Assembly (NCBI GenBank): GCA_021208135.1
Contig: JAJOKB010000088.1
Location: forward strand, 1-64,000
DNA from: Verrucomicrobiota bacterium
GTDB lineage: Bacteria; Verrucomicrobiota; Verrucomicrobiia; Opitutales; Oceanipulchritudinaceae
DNA length: 64,000 nucleotides
Reading direction: 5' to 3'
The notes under the pieces are model-generated. The model saw only the letters and a list, made by a program, of their open reading frames with translations, was not told the DNA's origin and made no database searches. The translations under genes and the position numbers were made by a program. Below are positions 31,722-41,862 of the stretch, piece by piece (position 1 is the stretch's first letter; every line of letters begins with the position of its first letter).

Positions 31722-32333
31722 ATGAAAACACTCATTTCAGCAGCATTGCTTGCCACACTGTTAACGTTAACCGCCTGCACCAGCGGACCTGTTGTACGCA
31801 CAGATCCGACAGATCCCTCGCGCGCCACCCTCAGCCTGGATCAGGCTGATGTGAACGCCACTGCTAGTGCGATGGTGGACTCCATGCTTGCCTCACCGGC
31901 AGTTGCACGGGTGGCAGACGTTAATAATCCGCCCACAATTGTGGTGCTTCCCATCCGCCTGGATGTAAACACCATAACCGACCCTCGTATCAATACCGAC
32001 GCCATAACCACGCTCGTACGCGGACAAGTCATAAACAGTGGCATCTTCCAGTTTGTTGACGCTACCCGACGCGCAGACATCGCGGCTGAGCTCGCCTATC
32101 AGCATGAAAGCGGTATGGTGCGCTCAGATACTGCTGCTCAGCGCGGCCAGCAGATTGGCGCAAATCTGATTCTCGAAGGTACGTTGAGTGGTTTTGCCAG
32201 CGACACCAATCGCACACGGCAACGCGGTTATGTAATCACCATGACCCTGCAAAACCTGGAAACGGGCATCATTCTGTGGCAGCAAACCGAACAGGTACAA
32301 AAGCTTCAACAACGCCGCACCATCGGATTCTGA
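31722..32333 (+). CDS. lpoB: Penicillin-binding protein activator LpoB
   Basis: An outer-membrane lipoprotein that activates the bifunctional peptidoglycan synthase PBP1B in Enterobacteria. The signal peptide ends in lipobox LTLTAC (Cys near residue 19). The beta-rich Lpo domain shows PPTIVVLPIRLDVNTITDPRI and GANLILEGTLSGF, with the length (203) and order as in LpoB/CsgG-like proteins. It follows the DUF1425 and COG3014 genes by 21 and 534 bases, a conserved trio. No PBP gene is in the window. Confidence 0.85.
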   Translation: MKTLISAALLATLLTLTACTSGPVVRTDPTDPSRATLSLDQADVNATASAMVDSMLASPAVARVADVNNPPTIVVLPIRLDVNTITDPRINTDAITTLVRGQVINSGIFQFVDATRRADIAAELAYQHESGMVRSDTAAQRGQQIGANLILEGTLSGFASDTNRTRQRGYVITMTLQNLETGIILWQQTEQVQKLQQRRTIGF

Positions 32334-32353
32334 CATCTTTTCGGACCTCCTCC

Positions 32354-33667
32354 CTAAGAGCTGATGCGTTCGATCAGCATGGGCAGTTGTTCCGGCTCGT
32401 CCGGAGCAACTGCCAACCAATTCTTTAGACCTTCTTGGAGCGCAACCACCTGATCCTGAGTCCTGCAGTGGGCAACCATTACGGGATCTCCTTGGCTAAG
32501 AAAAGTACCTCTTTTCGCAATCGCACTGAGTCCTACTGCCGGATCGATGACGTCATTCTGCGTGCGTCTTCCTGCTCCCCACTGCATTGTCAGGCGAGCC
32601 AGTGAAAGCGAGTCCACAGAATGGATGTAACCATTGGGACCATCCCAAGTCACTGTTTGCACAATAGGTGCCTGAGGCAGTTGAGTGCGATTGTCAACCA
32701 CACCTGCATCACCACCTTGTGCCTGAATTAGCACGCGAAATTTGTCCAGAGCAGTACCGTTCGCCAGGGCTGACCGACAAAGGGCTTTGGCATCTTCAGA
32801 ACGATCACAAATACCTCCTGCCAAAAGCATCTCCACGCACAAGTCGAGAGTGACTTCCAGCAAATCACCGGAAGTAATCGTTCCTGATAAAATTTCGATC
32901 GCCTCCCAAACCTCAACCGCATTGCCAATGGTGCTGCCCAGTGGATCATCCATTCTGGTAATCAGAGCACGCGTCGGTTTGCCCAATTGATTGCCAACAG
33001 TAACCAATCCCAGTGCCAGCGCACGCGCCGCTTTCAAATCTTTCATAAATGCCCCACGCCCGCATTTGATATCCAGAACCAGAGCATCGATGCCTTCAGC
33101 CAGCTTCTTGCTCATAATACTGGCACAAATAAGTGGAATACTTTCCACAGTCGATGTGACGTCGCGCAAGGCATATAGCTTGCGATCCGCAGGTACCATA
33201 GTCTCGCTTTGGCCAATCATAGCCACCCCAATTGCACTCAATTGCCGTTCAAATTCAGCCATTTCCATGCGCACCTTCATGCCAGGGATGGCTTCCAATT
33301 TGTCCAGGGTACCTCCTGTATGACCCAGCCCACGACCACTAATCATGGGTACAACCAAACCACAGGCTGCAGCAAGCGGGGCCAGAATAAGGGAAACCTT
33401 ATCCCCAACGCCTCCTGTTGAATGCTTGTCAACTTTGCTTCCTGGGAGATGGCTAAAATCAGCGACTTCGCCGGAATGCATCATAGCGTCAGTCAGCGCC
33501 ACCGTCTCGCGAGCACTCATTCCACGCAGATACACGGCCATCAACCAAGCGCAAACCTGGCCTTCCGTAATGCGACCTTGGGTCATTTCCCGCACAAACC
33601 AATGGATGGCTTCCGGTTCGAGTTCACCGCCATCGCGCTTACAACTTATGAAGTCCTGGATTTGCAT
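32354..33667 (-). CDS. deoA: Pyrimidine-nucleoside (thymidine) phosphorylase
   Basis: Splits thymidine, and in the broader group uridine, with phosphate to the base and (deoxy)ribose-1-phosphate; a cytosolic salvage enzyme. The 437 residues are full length. The family signature SGRGLGHTGGTLDKLE is near residue 110, the phosphate-binding loop KHSTGGVGDK near 80, and the lid region IMSKKLAEGIDALVLDIKCG near 185. The gene converges with lpoB (20-base gap). Whether it is specific for thymidine cannot be decided by eye. Confidence 0.92.
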   Translation of the reverse strand: MQIQDFISCKRDGGELEPEAIHWFVREMTQGRITEGQVCAWLMAVYLRGMSARETVALTDAMMHSGEVADFSHLPGSKVDKHSTGGVGDKVSLILAPLAAACGLVVPMISGRGLGHTGGTLDKLEAIPGMKVRMEMAEFERQLSAIGVAMIGQSETMVPADRKLYALRDVTSTVESIPLICASIMSKKLAEGIDALVLDIKCGRGAFMKDLKAARALALGLVTVGNQLGKPTRALITRMDDPLGSTIGNAVEVWEAIEILSGTITSGDLLEVTLDLCVEMLLAGGICDRSEDAKALCRSALANGTALDKFRVLIQAQGGDAGVVDNRTQLPQAPIVQTVTWDGPNGYIHSVDSLSLARLTMQWGAGRRTQNDVIDPAVGLSAIAKRGTFLSQGDPVMVAHCRTQDQVVALQEGLKNWLAVAPDEPEQLPMLIERISS

Positions 33668-33721
33668 TTCAAAATTATCCTGAGTTGAAATTTAGCCTGC
33701 GTTATACTTGGAGCAAACTGG

Positions 33722-35011
33722 TTAGCTAAAGTCAGCTATCGAACCAAAATCAGCATCAAAAAGCCGTTTGTAGGTACGCACTGCCAGTCCATCGGTAAGA
33801 CTGGCAACATGATCACACAACAACCGGTACTTGTCTTCCCGCTTGCTGGCATTGAGCACCCAGGTTGATACGGGTTCGGGCAAAATCCGCAAAGCTACAG
33901 TGGTCTGCTCAATGTAATGACTCTCGTAGGCACGGAACAAGGACTCAAGAACATGTCCGCCTTTGAACTCAATTTGCTGCAATGGAGGCGACTTGAAGAT
34001 CAAGTCCACAGCGATCCGTTTGTGCAACTGGCACACCTCTACCATACGCGGATCAATGGCCAACTTAAAACGATGACGGTTGGTTTCCCGCGCCAATGGA
34101 CTGTCGTGACTTTCCAGACGACAGGCTTGAATAAACTGACCGATGCGCATACTGCTGCGGGGTTCAAAACTTCCCTCAATCACTGCTTGAATCAGCTCTT
34201 CAACCACTTGAATCTGGGAACTGGTGAGGTCACTTTGTCGTTCTAACCACCCTTGCAATCGGTCCGGGGTAATGAACCTGGCGCGTACTCCATCTACTAT
34301 ATCATGCAAGGAATAAGCAGTGTCATCCGCCCAGTCCATAATTTGGCATTCAATACTCTTGAGTTCATTCCAGGCCCGACTGGAAAGCATAATTTCCTGA
34401 TCTCCAGATACAAATGCACGTATTTCTTTTTGATCGTCGTAGAGAAAATGGTGCAAAGGATAAACAGGCTGATTGGCGGCATCCACACCGCAACACTCGC
34501 TGTAAAGCGCTTTGTACTTCAATATCCCGTCTACAAATGCGCGGGTTGGACTCATACCCGTGGGAGCAGGATTCCGCGGATAAATTAGATTGGTTACTAT
34601 TCTCAACGACTGGGCATTGCCTTCAAAGCCTCCTGCGGATCGCATCATGTAGTTCAATTTGCGCTCACCGATATGCCCAAAGGGCGGATGCCCAAGGTCA
34701 TGCGCCAGGCCAACCGCCTCGACAAGGTCGGGATCAATGTAGAAGTCAGGCCGTAACTTATCAGAGGTTTGGTTCAAATAATCAGTAATCGACCGACAAA
34801 TACGGGCCACTTCGATCGTATGCGTCAACCGCGTACGGTAAAAGTCGTATTCACCCGACTGAAAAACCTGAGTTTTGGATTGCAGTTGCCGGAAAGGAGT
34901 CGAGAAAACCACGCGATCGCGGTCAATCTGAAACGGCGACCGGTAATCGTTCGCTGGCCGCTTGCCCGGCAAATGTTCGGAGTCAAAGCTGCCGTAAAAT
35001 CGATTGTTCAT
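33722..35011 (-). CDS. dgt: Deoxyguanosinetriphosphate triphosphohydrolase (HD domain)
   Basis: Hydrolyses dGTP to deoxyguanosine and tripolyphosphate, limiting the dNTP pool. The HD metal-binding motifs are visible in RTRLTHTIEV (H) and AHDLGHPPFGHIGE (HD), with a further Asp in MDWADDTAYSLHD. The N-terminal DRDRVVFSTPFRQLQSKTQVF is the nucleotide-recognition stretch typical of Dgt. It has 429 residues and an intact frame. It lies 19 bases after the receiver-histidine kinase gene in the same direction. Confidence 0.92.
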   Translation of the reverse strand: MNNRFYGSFDSEHLPGKRPANDYRSPFQIDRDRVVFSTPFRQLQSKTQVFQSGEYDFYRTRLTHTIEVARICRSITDYLNQTSDKLRPDFYIDPDLVEAVGLAHDLGHPPFGHIGERKLNYMMRSAGGFEGNAQSLRIVTNLIYPRNPAPTGMSPTRAFVDGILKYKALYSECCGVDAANQPVYPLHHFLYDDQKEIRAFVSGDQEIMLSSRAWNELKSIECQIMDWADDTAYSLHDIVDGVRARFITPDRLQGWLERQSDLTSSQIQVVEELIQAVIEGSFEPRSSMRIGQFIQACRLESHDSPLARETNRHRFKLAIDPRMVEVCQLHKRIAVDLIFKSPPLQQIEFKGGHVLESLFRAYESHYIEQTTVALRILPEPVSTWVLNASKREDKYRLLCDHVASLTDGLAVRTYKRLFDADFGSIADFS

Positions 35012-35030
35012 ATAGACTTGCAGGTGAATT

Positions 35031-36137
35031 TCAAATCGGGTGCTGAATCTCGGCTATCGTGCCTCCTTTGGGATTGTCGCGCAGTGCGATGGAGCCCCCC
35101 ATCGACTGAATGCTGTGGCGAACAATGGCTAAGCCCATACCCCGGCCTACTTCACTCTCGGTGGTCACAAACGGATCAAACACAGTGTCGCGAATTTCTG
35201 CCGGAATTCCACAGCCTTCGTCCTTCACCTGGATAATCACTGCACGGTCCCGCGCACGTGGATCCTCACCAAGTGTCAATGCGATTTTCCGTTCCTGCGT
35301 GTGAACCCCAAGTCGTTCGTAACTTTCCCACGAATTGCGCAGCACGCGCAGCAATAGATCTTCGAACAACTCCTCGTTAGTGTCGATCACGACGTCAGGT
35401 ATCGCGTTTTCAATGGCCACCACGTCTTTGCACTCAATTTCTTCACAAAAGCGCTGTACCGCATTAGCAACCAATTCCTCCAGTACATAGGGCCGCTTGC
35501 GCACTGAATCCATATCCGCTACCGACATCAGTTGCTGCACTATTTTAACCATGCGCTGCACTGCAGTGGACATTCTTTGCCGCTGAATTTCAACACGATT
35601 GGGTTGATCAATCACCTGACGCATCAACTCAAGGTAGCCACTCACCACGCCCAACAGATTGTTCAGGTTGTGCGCTATGCCTTCAGCAACATGCGCAATC
35701 GCAACCTGCCTGCGCATATCCGACAACCGGCGATTTAACTCAAGATTTTGCCGGTGACCGTCTCTGATACGCAACTGCGTGTTTACCCGCGCAAGAGTTT
35801 CGTCCAAATCGATCGGCTTGGTAATGTAATCAGCAGCCCCCACCTGAAGTCCCTCAAGCTTACCTTGTTTGGAATCCTGGGCAGATATGAAAATCACCGG
35901 TATGTCTTTTGTCTGCACATTCTGCTTCAATAACTTACAGACTTCGATGCCATCCAGTTCAGGCATCATCACATCGAGCAAAATGACATCCGGTGCCGCA
36001 GTCTCGGCAATTTCAATCGCGTCCATTCCATTTTCAGCCGACAAAACCTTCATACCAGCCCTTTCAAGCCTGGCGCGAACGATGCGTATATTGATCGGCT
36101 GGTCATCCACGACCAGTATGGTCGCAGGCAAACTCAT
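35031..36137 (-). CDS. Receiver-first histidine kinase (response regulator plus HisKA/HATPase)
   Basis: A cytoplasmic signalling protein of 368 residues. From ATG 36137 the receiver domain starts at once (LVVDDQP, 8-14) with phospho-acceptor D55 in [11 protein letters not shown] and conserved Lys in TKPIDL near 105. A kinase core follows, with H-box [12 protein letters not shown] box [11 protein letters not shown]1 [10 protein letters not shown] and G2 GRGMGLAI. No sensor or membrane segment exists, so the receiver is probably the input. The start overlaps the folD stop by 4 bases, suggesting coupling to a one-carbon gene. The upstream open frame beyond 36137 overlaps folD and is not used. 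Confidence 0.88.
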   Translation of the reverse strand: MSLPATILVVDDQPINIRIVRARLERAGMKVLSAENGMDAIEIAETAAPDVILLDVMMPELDGIEVCKLLKQNVQTKDIPVIFISAQDSKQGKLEGLQVGAADYITKPIDLDETLARVNTQLRIRDGHRQNLELNRRLSDMRRQVAIAHVAEGIAHNLNNLLGVVSGYLELMRQVIDQPNRVEIQRQRMSTAVQRMVKIVQQLMSVADMDSVRKRPYVLEELVANAVQRFCEEIECKDVVAIENAIPDVVIDTNEELFEDLLLRVLRNSWESYERLGVHTQERKIALTLGEDPRARDRAVIIQVKDEGCGIPAEIRDTVFDPFVTTESEVGRGMGLAIVRHSIQSMGGSIALRDNPKGGTIAEIQHPI

Positions 36138-37016
36138 GACGGCAGGCTTCGGCTCTGTTTGTATGCCTTCAGTGTGTTGCTCATTAACATGGCAACTGTC
36201 ATCAGTCCAACACCTCCCGGCACCGGAGTGATGGCACTGCATTTGGCAGAAACCCCGGCAAAATCAACATCACCAACGATACGGTAACCTTTTTTTGCTG
36301 GCTGGATCTGCGACACGGTTGATACCGACGTCGATAACCACTGCTCCAGGTTTAACCATATCTGCCGTAATGGTGTTGGGGCGACCAATCGCTGCAATAA
36401 TGATATCAGCCTGACGAGTGATTGCCGCCAAATCTTTAGTCCTTGAATGACACACCGTGACCGTGGCATCGGCAAACGCAGCCTTGCGCATGAACAAAAG
36501 TGCGGCAGGCTTTCCCACAATCAAACTGCGTCCCACTACCACGACATGCTTGCCGCTGGTCTCGATATGACTACGACGTACAATTTCCACTATGCCCGCT
36601 GGAGTGCAGGCTACAAAGGCAGCGGGGTCTTCCTGAACCAACCTTCCCAGGTTTTCGCTGTGAAATCCATCCACATCTTTCGCAGCTGAGACACGATTAA
36701 ACGTGGTGCGCTCATCGATATGCTTTGGCAAGGGCGATTGCACCAGAATCCCGTGTACCGCCGGATCCGCATTCAATGCATCAATTTCTGCAAACAATGC
36801 TTCTTGCGTGATTGTCTCAGGAAAAACCAGAAGCCTGCTTTGAATACCTATCGCCTCTGCTGTGCGCTGCTTGGATTGCACGTAAAACACCGAAGCCGGA
36901 TCTTCACCCACTCGAATGAACGTAACGCAGGGCTTGGATCCCTCAAGTGCAGCCACTTCTTCAGTCAGTTCAGCAATGATCGCCTTGGACAAAATTTTTC
37001 CATCAAGAATTGTCAT
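36134..37016 (-). CDS. folD: Methylene-tetrahydrofolate dehydrogenase/cyclohydrolase FolD, one frame break
   Basis: FolD interconverts methylene-, methenyl- and formyl-THF with NADP. Catalytic YVQSKQR (near residue 46-52) with Lys, [13 protein letters not shown] and the Rossmann [17 protein letters not shown] are all present. The C-terminal [15 protein letters not shown] lies in a second frame. The break is within seven T at 36290-36296 (six expected), giving the natural [14 protein letters not shown]. Total length is about 294. The stop overlaps the start of the receiver kinase. Confidence 0.93.
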
Positions 37017-37056
37017 GCCGCATCAACCTAGTGCAAGCGACCACCACTGGCAAAAC

Positions 37057-37914
37057 TTATTTCCGTCGCAAACTGCGCACACGCACCACAATTTCACCGG
37101 TATTGCCGCGTACGCTTTCCTCGCCCACTACGAGGACCGTTTGGCCAATCCATTCTGCCATGGTTCCAGATAAAACCAGATCCCTGGTATCCAGCCAGGC
37201 AACCCTTCTGCCCTCAGCCGTAACCAACTGAAACGGATAGGGAGGACGGCTGAACGGGCGATCCTGGGAACGCCTGACCACACCCTCGTACAATACCGGC
37301 ACACCCGCCGCTGATCCATGACCGCCACTGGAAATGGTGCCAATAGGTACCGCAGGTCTCTGCAGCGTTTGCGGCACCGTCAGGGGAGCGCCTGAAACAG
37401 TGTTGGCCTGCACGTCGACAACCTCAGGTTGTTCCACCGGCGCCAGGATTTCTTCCAACGCCACCAAATCCATTTCAGGACGAGCCACCGTCAACGCGTA
37501 CAAGGGAATTGGAGAATCCACAAATACGCGCCACCAGTCCCCAGTTTCCAGCACTTCCACACTGTCATCCTCAGATATAATCCAAAGCACAGGACTGTCT
37601 GCTGATGCCCGTTGATGCAAGGGAGCACCTGCAACTGGTTCCAAATCCTTACCGATTTCCGCAACGGGAACAAAGCCAGTCAAACCGCCTTCCCACAAAT
37701 AGCGGTGCCAGCCAGCAGGCATAGGAGCAGCAGGATCCGGATCCAGCCGAACGATGTCCGGATTCGGCAATTCTATCGTCAACACCACTGGGCTCTCAAG
37801 ATCCGGTGACGTATGGAGGATTAAGGTTCCTGCTGGTGGCTCGTCGGCCAGGGCACTCCCGAAAACTCCCAGAAATGTCGCCAAAATAGATACTGATCGT
37901 TGCAACTCTTTCAT
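37057..37914 (-). CDS. Secreted SH3-like domain protein
   Basis: A 285-residue exported protein with signal peptide ending near GSALA. A bacterial SH3-like segment is suggested around residues 95-140 (RASADSPVLWIISEDDSVEVLETGDWWRVFV). The N-terminal half also has WHRYLWEGGLTGFVP, perhaps a first SH3-like repeat. The C-terminal part is beta-rich with no recognised domain. I cannot assign a ligand; cell-wall peptide binding is common for such domains. It lies 40 bases upstream of folD and is divergent from the nfeD cluster. Confidence 0.55.
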   Translation of the reverse strand: MKELQRSVSILATFLGVFGSALADEPPAGTLILHTSPDLESPVVLTIELPNPDIVRLDPDPAAPMPAGWHRYLWEGGLTGFVPVAEIGKDLEPVAGAPLHQRASADSPVLWIISEDDSVEVLETGDWWRVFVDSPIPLYALTVARPEMDLVALEEILAPVEQPEVVDVQANTVSGAPLTVPQTLQRPAVPIGTISSGGHGSAAGVPVLYEGVVRRSQDRPFSRPPYPFQLVTAEGRRVAWLDTRDLVLSGTMAEWIGQTVLVVGEESVRGNTGEIVVRVRSLRRK

Positions 37915-38085
37915 ACCTAAACAGTTGCCCCTTCAACCGGCAATTGCAACTCCAAAGGGCTGCAGATGTTCGCTCCGTCAGCCCACTGAAGCGCTCACAG
38001 TGTGCCTATCTTCGGTTATTCGACCGAAGAGCGTCCGGTTGTGTTTGCAATCTGGATCACCCCTATGTATCAGTATCTAAACCCT

Positions 38086-39623
38086 ATGAACAGGAACTCT
38101 ATCATTCGTCTTATCTGCGCTGGTTTATTGATCTTTACCGGTCTGGTTTTTGCCCTGGATCCGGTTGAACACCTCAAGGGGGTCGAACAACCATCAGAAA
38201 CCATCTCGGCAAAGGAGACTGTTCCGGCTGAGCCGTCAACCGCCAGTTCTGCAGACATGACCACCGGAGCCCACCGCACTGCGCCAGCTTCCGTGTATGT
38301 GATTCCCATCACCTCGGCTATTTCCCGCCCGAATGAATTCATTCTGCGTCGGGGCATCAAGGAAGCCATTGCGCAAAATATCGATGTTTTAGTCTTGGAC
38401 ATCAATACACCGGGAGGCCGTGTCGATGTCATGCTCAGGATCATGGACAAAATCTCCCGCTTTAACGGACTGACCGTCGCCTACGTTAATAACGAGGCCA
38501 TCTCCGCCGGCGCATTCATTTCCTTTGCCGCCACTGAAATTTGGTATGCTCCCAACGGTGTCATTGGCTCAGCTGCTGTCATTCAAGGGACTGGCGAAGA
38601 GATTCCGCTCACCATGCGCCAAAAAATCGAAAGTTATATTTTGGCTAAAACCAGGGCTGTCGGCACCGAACACCCTCACAGAGCACGTGTCATGCGCGCC
38701 ATGATGGATGCCAATTATGTGCTCGAGCTGGATGGTGAAGTTTTAAAACCTGCTGGCGAACTACTCACTCTCACCGCCCGCGAAGCCATGCGCGAATTTG
38801 GCACCCCGCCAACACCATTATTCGGCAACGGTATCGCCAGCGACTTGAACGACTTGCTCACACAAAGATTCGGCGCAGACAATTTTGAATATCGCCGATT
38901 TGAGGTTACTTGGTCCGAAGAATTGGCCAAGTACATGGACGCCATTGCACCACTGCTGATCGGCCTTGGATTCCTCGCTCTGTTCATTGAATTTAAAACC
39001 CCAGGCTTCGGTATTTTTGGCACCGTCGGCCTCATCCTCATAGCCATTGTATTTTCCACCAACTACGTCGTCGGCTTGGCTGGCTACGAGGTACTGCTGG
39101 ATTTTTTATTCTGGGTTTGGCTCTGGTCGCGGTGGAATTATTCCCTGTTTTCCCCGGCACGGGTATCTTCCTCATCACAGGGCTCGCGCTCATGTTCGGA
39201 TCACTCCTTTGGTCGCTGGCCGATTTATGGCCCAAAGATGGGGGCGGGGTCGAATTTGATATCTCCGCGTTCGCCGGTCCTTTGCTCGAATTAAGTCTCG
39301 GTCTTTTAGTTACGGCCATCGGCGTTATTCTAGTGTGGAAATTGATGCCGGAGAGCGCCTTGCTGAAAAGAGTTGTGCTCACCACTGCAAGCGCATCCAT
39401 TCCACCCGTTGCCGCTCACGGCGGCAGCTACGGCAATTCACGTTTACCAGACCTCGGTTCTGTAGCAATTGTGACCACCCCACTGCGTCCTGTCGGACAG
39501 GTTGAAGTCGACGGCCAACGCTTCGAGGCATCCACTCCTGGAGGTTTTCTTGACCGAGGAGAAAAAGTTGTCGTAACTGCCTACAAAAACTTTCATCTTG
39601 TCGTAGAAAAACCCAACTTATGA
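38086..39623 (+). CDS. nfeD: Long NfeD protein: ClpP-class serine protease plus membrane and OB-like domain, one frame break
   Basis: From ATG 38086 about 512 residues with an N-terminal signal helix. The ClpP/S49-like protease core has LDINTPGGRVD, the nucleophile region NNEAISAGAFISFAATEIW and MRQKIESY with the likely base Lys. Membrane helices follow (IAPLLIGLGFLALFIEF, GIFGTVGLILIAIVF), and a soluble C-terminal NfeD domain ends LVVEKPNL. Long NfeD proteins are paired with flotillins/stomatins and are proposed to degrade membrane proteins. The frame changes at six T, 39102-39107 (seven expected). The stop overlaps the next nfeD by 4 bases. Confidence 0.85.
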
Positions 39624-40091
39624 TCGATATCATCCTTGTCCTCTTGCTGGCAGCCACGCTGTTCTTTCTGGAAATCATCCTGCCGGGTGGTATCCTGGGT
39701 GTCATCGGCGGGATTTTACTGCTGGTCGCCACCGGCTTCGCTTTCCAGAGTTACGGATTCCTGGGAGCGACTTTAGTATTTTTTGTTCGGTGTGGCATTC
39801 GTCTTCGGCTTTCTTTTTCTACAATTTCGTGTTTTGCCAAAAACCAATCTGGGCAAACGCGCGTTCCTGCAGTCCAAATCCGAAGGCACCAGCAACTTGA
39901 GCGTCGGCAACGACCTGATCATTGGCAAACCAGGCCGCAGCTTGAGCCGTCTCAATCCCAGCGGCATCGTCCTCGTCGATGGTCAACGCCACCAAGCCCT
40001 CTCTCAAACAGGTTTCATTCAGGAGGGCGAATCGATTGAGGTCGTCAGCAGAGACGCTTTCCGGTTGGTCGTTCGCAAAAAAGCCAACTGA
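39620..40091 (+). CDS. Short NfeD-like membrane protein, one frame break
   Basis: About 157 residues: two or three N-terminal membrane helices ([37 protein letters not shown], and a third after the break) and a C-terminal OB-fold NfeD domain ([20 protein letters not shown]). The short form (NfeD1b) lies beside flotillins and is thought to be a partner of the protease-type NfeD. The frame changes in six T at 39779-39784 (five expected). It is coupled to the long nfeD by a 4-base overlap and precedes floA. Confidence 0.82.
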
Positions 40092-40144
40092 GCATTGCAC
40101 CTGAATCTTTTTTCAATAACCATACGTCAAACCTCTTAGAACTT

Positions 40145-41191
40145 ATGTCCACACAACCCTTCCTCGCTGCCTTCGCCGGCTCAACTATCGCCATCGCCGT
40201 TGGCTTGGTGATCCTACTCATTGCGGTGATCATCGTATTCTCGTTTATCACCACTTATGTCCGCGCTTTGGTTTCAGGTGCCAAAGTCGGCATGCTCAAC
40301 CTAATCTTCATGCGCTTGCGCGGTGTGCCCTACAAGGCCATCGTCGATGCCCGCATCAATGCAGTCAAAGCAGGAATAGAACTGTCTAGCGACATGATCG
40401 AAACTCACTACCTCGCCGGTGGTGATGTATTACAGGTGGTACAATCCTTGATCAATGCCGACAAAGCCGGCATCACCCTCGACTGGAACCGTGCCTGTGC
40501 CATCGATTTGGCCACCAAAGGCACTGAAAAATCGGTCATGGAAGCGGTGCGCACTTCGATCAATCCCAAGGTCATCGACTGCCCAAATCCAAAGTCGGGC
40601 AAGTCAGCTATTGATGGTGTCGCCAAAGACGGTATTCAGGTCAAGGTACGCGCCCGAGTAACCGTGCGTACCAATCTGGATCATTATGTAGGCAGTGCCC
40701 AGGAGGAAACTATCATCGCCCGTGTGGGTGAAGGTATCGTTACTACAATCGGTTCTTCCGAAGCTACAAAATGGGTGTTGGAAAACCCTGACAGTATCTC
40801 CCGCACTGTACTGAACCGCGGATTGGACACAGGTACCGCATTTGAGATTCTTTCCATTGATATCGCCGATATCGACGTTGGCGAAAACATCGGCGCTCAA
40901 CTGCAGGAGGCACAAGCTGAAGCCAATAAAAATATGGCTCAGGCACAAGCTGAAATCCGCCGTGCCGCTGCTGTTGCTCTCGAACAGGAAATGAAGGCCC
41001 GCGTTCAAGAGATGCAAGCCAAGGTAGTTGAAGCTCAGGCACAGGTGCCACTCGCAATGGCAGAAGCATTTCGCAAGGGCAACCTTGGCGTCATGGATTA
41101 CATGCGTCTCAAGAACATCGAGTCCGATACTGACATGCGTCAGGCCATAGCTAAGCCAGACGGTCAGGATGGCCAACCGGGCAAGGCTTAA
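40145..41191 (+). CDS. floA: Flotillin-like protein FloA
   Basis: A membrane scaffold of the SPFH/flotillin-like group (YqfA/FloA), 348 residues. One N-terminal hydrophobic segment (about 11-35) is followed by the SPFH-type domain ([19 protein letters not shown]) and a Glu/Ala-rich coiled coil ([24 protein letters not shown]) with repeated QAxAE. In Bacillus FloA organises membrane microdomains. It is in the order nfeD, nfeD, floA, then a coiled-coil gene, a conserved operon type. The start is ATG 40145, 53 bases after nfeD. Confidence 0.92.
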   Translation: MSTQPFLAAFAGSTIAIAVGLVILLIAVIIVFSFITTYVRALVSGAKVGMLNLIFMRLRGVPYKAIVDARINAVKAGIELSSDMIETHYLAGGDVLQVVQSLINADKAGITLDWNRACAIDLATKGTEKSVMEAVRTSINPKVIDCPNPKSGKSAIDGVAKDGIQVKVRARVTVRTNLDHYVGSAQEETIIARVGEGIVTTIGSSEATKWVLENPDSISRTVLNRGLDTGTAFEILSIDIADIDVGENIGAQLQEAQAEANKNMAQAQAEIRRAAAVALEQEMKARVQEMQAKVVEAQAQVPLAMAEAFRKGNLGVMDYMRLKNIESDTDMRQAIAKPDGQDGQPGKA

Positions 41192-41201
41192 TCTGTAACC
41201 T

Positions 41202-41836
41202 TTGCTTTTCTTGAACTCTATCGTTCCAGTCTTTTTGGCCAATGGCTTCGATTGGGGCAGTTTACTGCCCATTCTGATCTTTGCTCTTTACGGTCTGAGT
41301 CAAATCTTCGGCCGCAAAAAAGAAGATGAACAGGATACCGAGGCGGAAATCGAGGCTGAATGGCGAGAACAAGCGGAAGCCGAAGCCGAACAGGAAAGGA
41401 TACGCCGCAAAATTGAGGAGCGCATGCAAATGCCCTCCTCAACTGATCCAGCGCCCCAGCCTGTCGTTCGCCCTCCTGTGCTGCGCGAGGTAGCTGCAAC
41501 CGAAGATGATGCGCGGCTCGCTCCATCGCCGCCGCACGCGCCCATGTCGAAGAATCGATGCAACGGCGCTTGGCAGTGCAACGTGAACGCCTGGCTGAAG
41601 CCCGACGCGCAAATACAGAGGCTACCCGCAAGGCTTATGCCATCGCAGGCAGCTCAATGGCCAATCAATCCAGAAGAGGAAAAGTTATATCATCAGGCTC
41701 ACTCGCCCAAGTGCGCAATGAGGCCGTGCAGATGTTAAATCACCCTTCCTCTCTGAGAAAGGCGGTCATTTTGAGAGAAATTCTTGGACCTCCAGTGTCC
41801 GAACGCCAAACGGGAAATAATAGTTTGCCGGTTTAG
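41202..41836 (+). CDS. Small membrane-anchored coiled-coil protein after floA, one frame break
   Basis: About 211 residues starting from TTG 41202 (no ATG available in the first segment). One N-terminal membrane segment (LLPILIFALYGLSQIF, about 21-36) is followed by a very charged coiled coil (EAEIEAEWREQAEAEAEQERI) and a C-terminal basic part ending near 41836. Two frames join near 41511-41515 (GCGCGG; one base probably missing). It lies 10 bases after floA and may be an unnamed member of the flotillin-NfeD complex. I do not recognise a family. Confidence 0.6.
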
Positions 41837-41862
41837 CAATTTTCTATTCACTCACCCCACCT

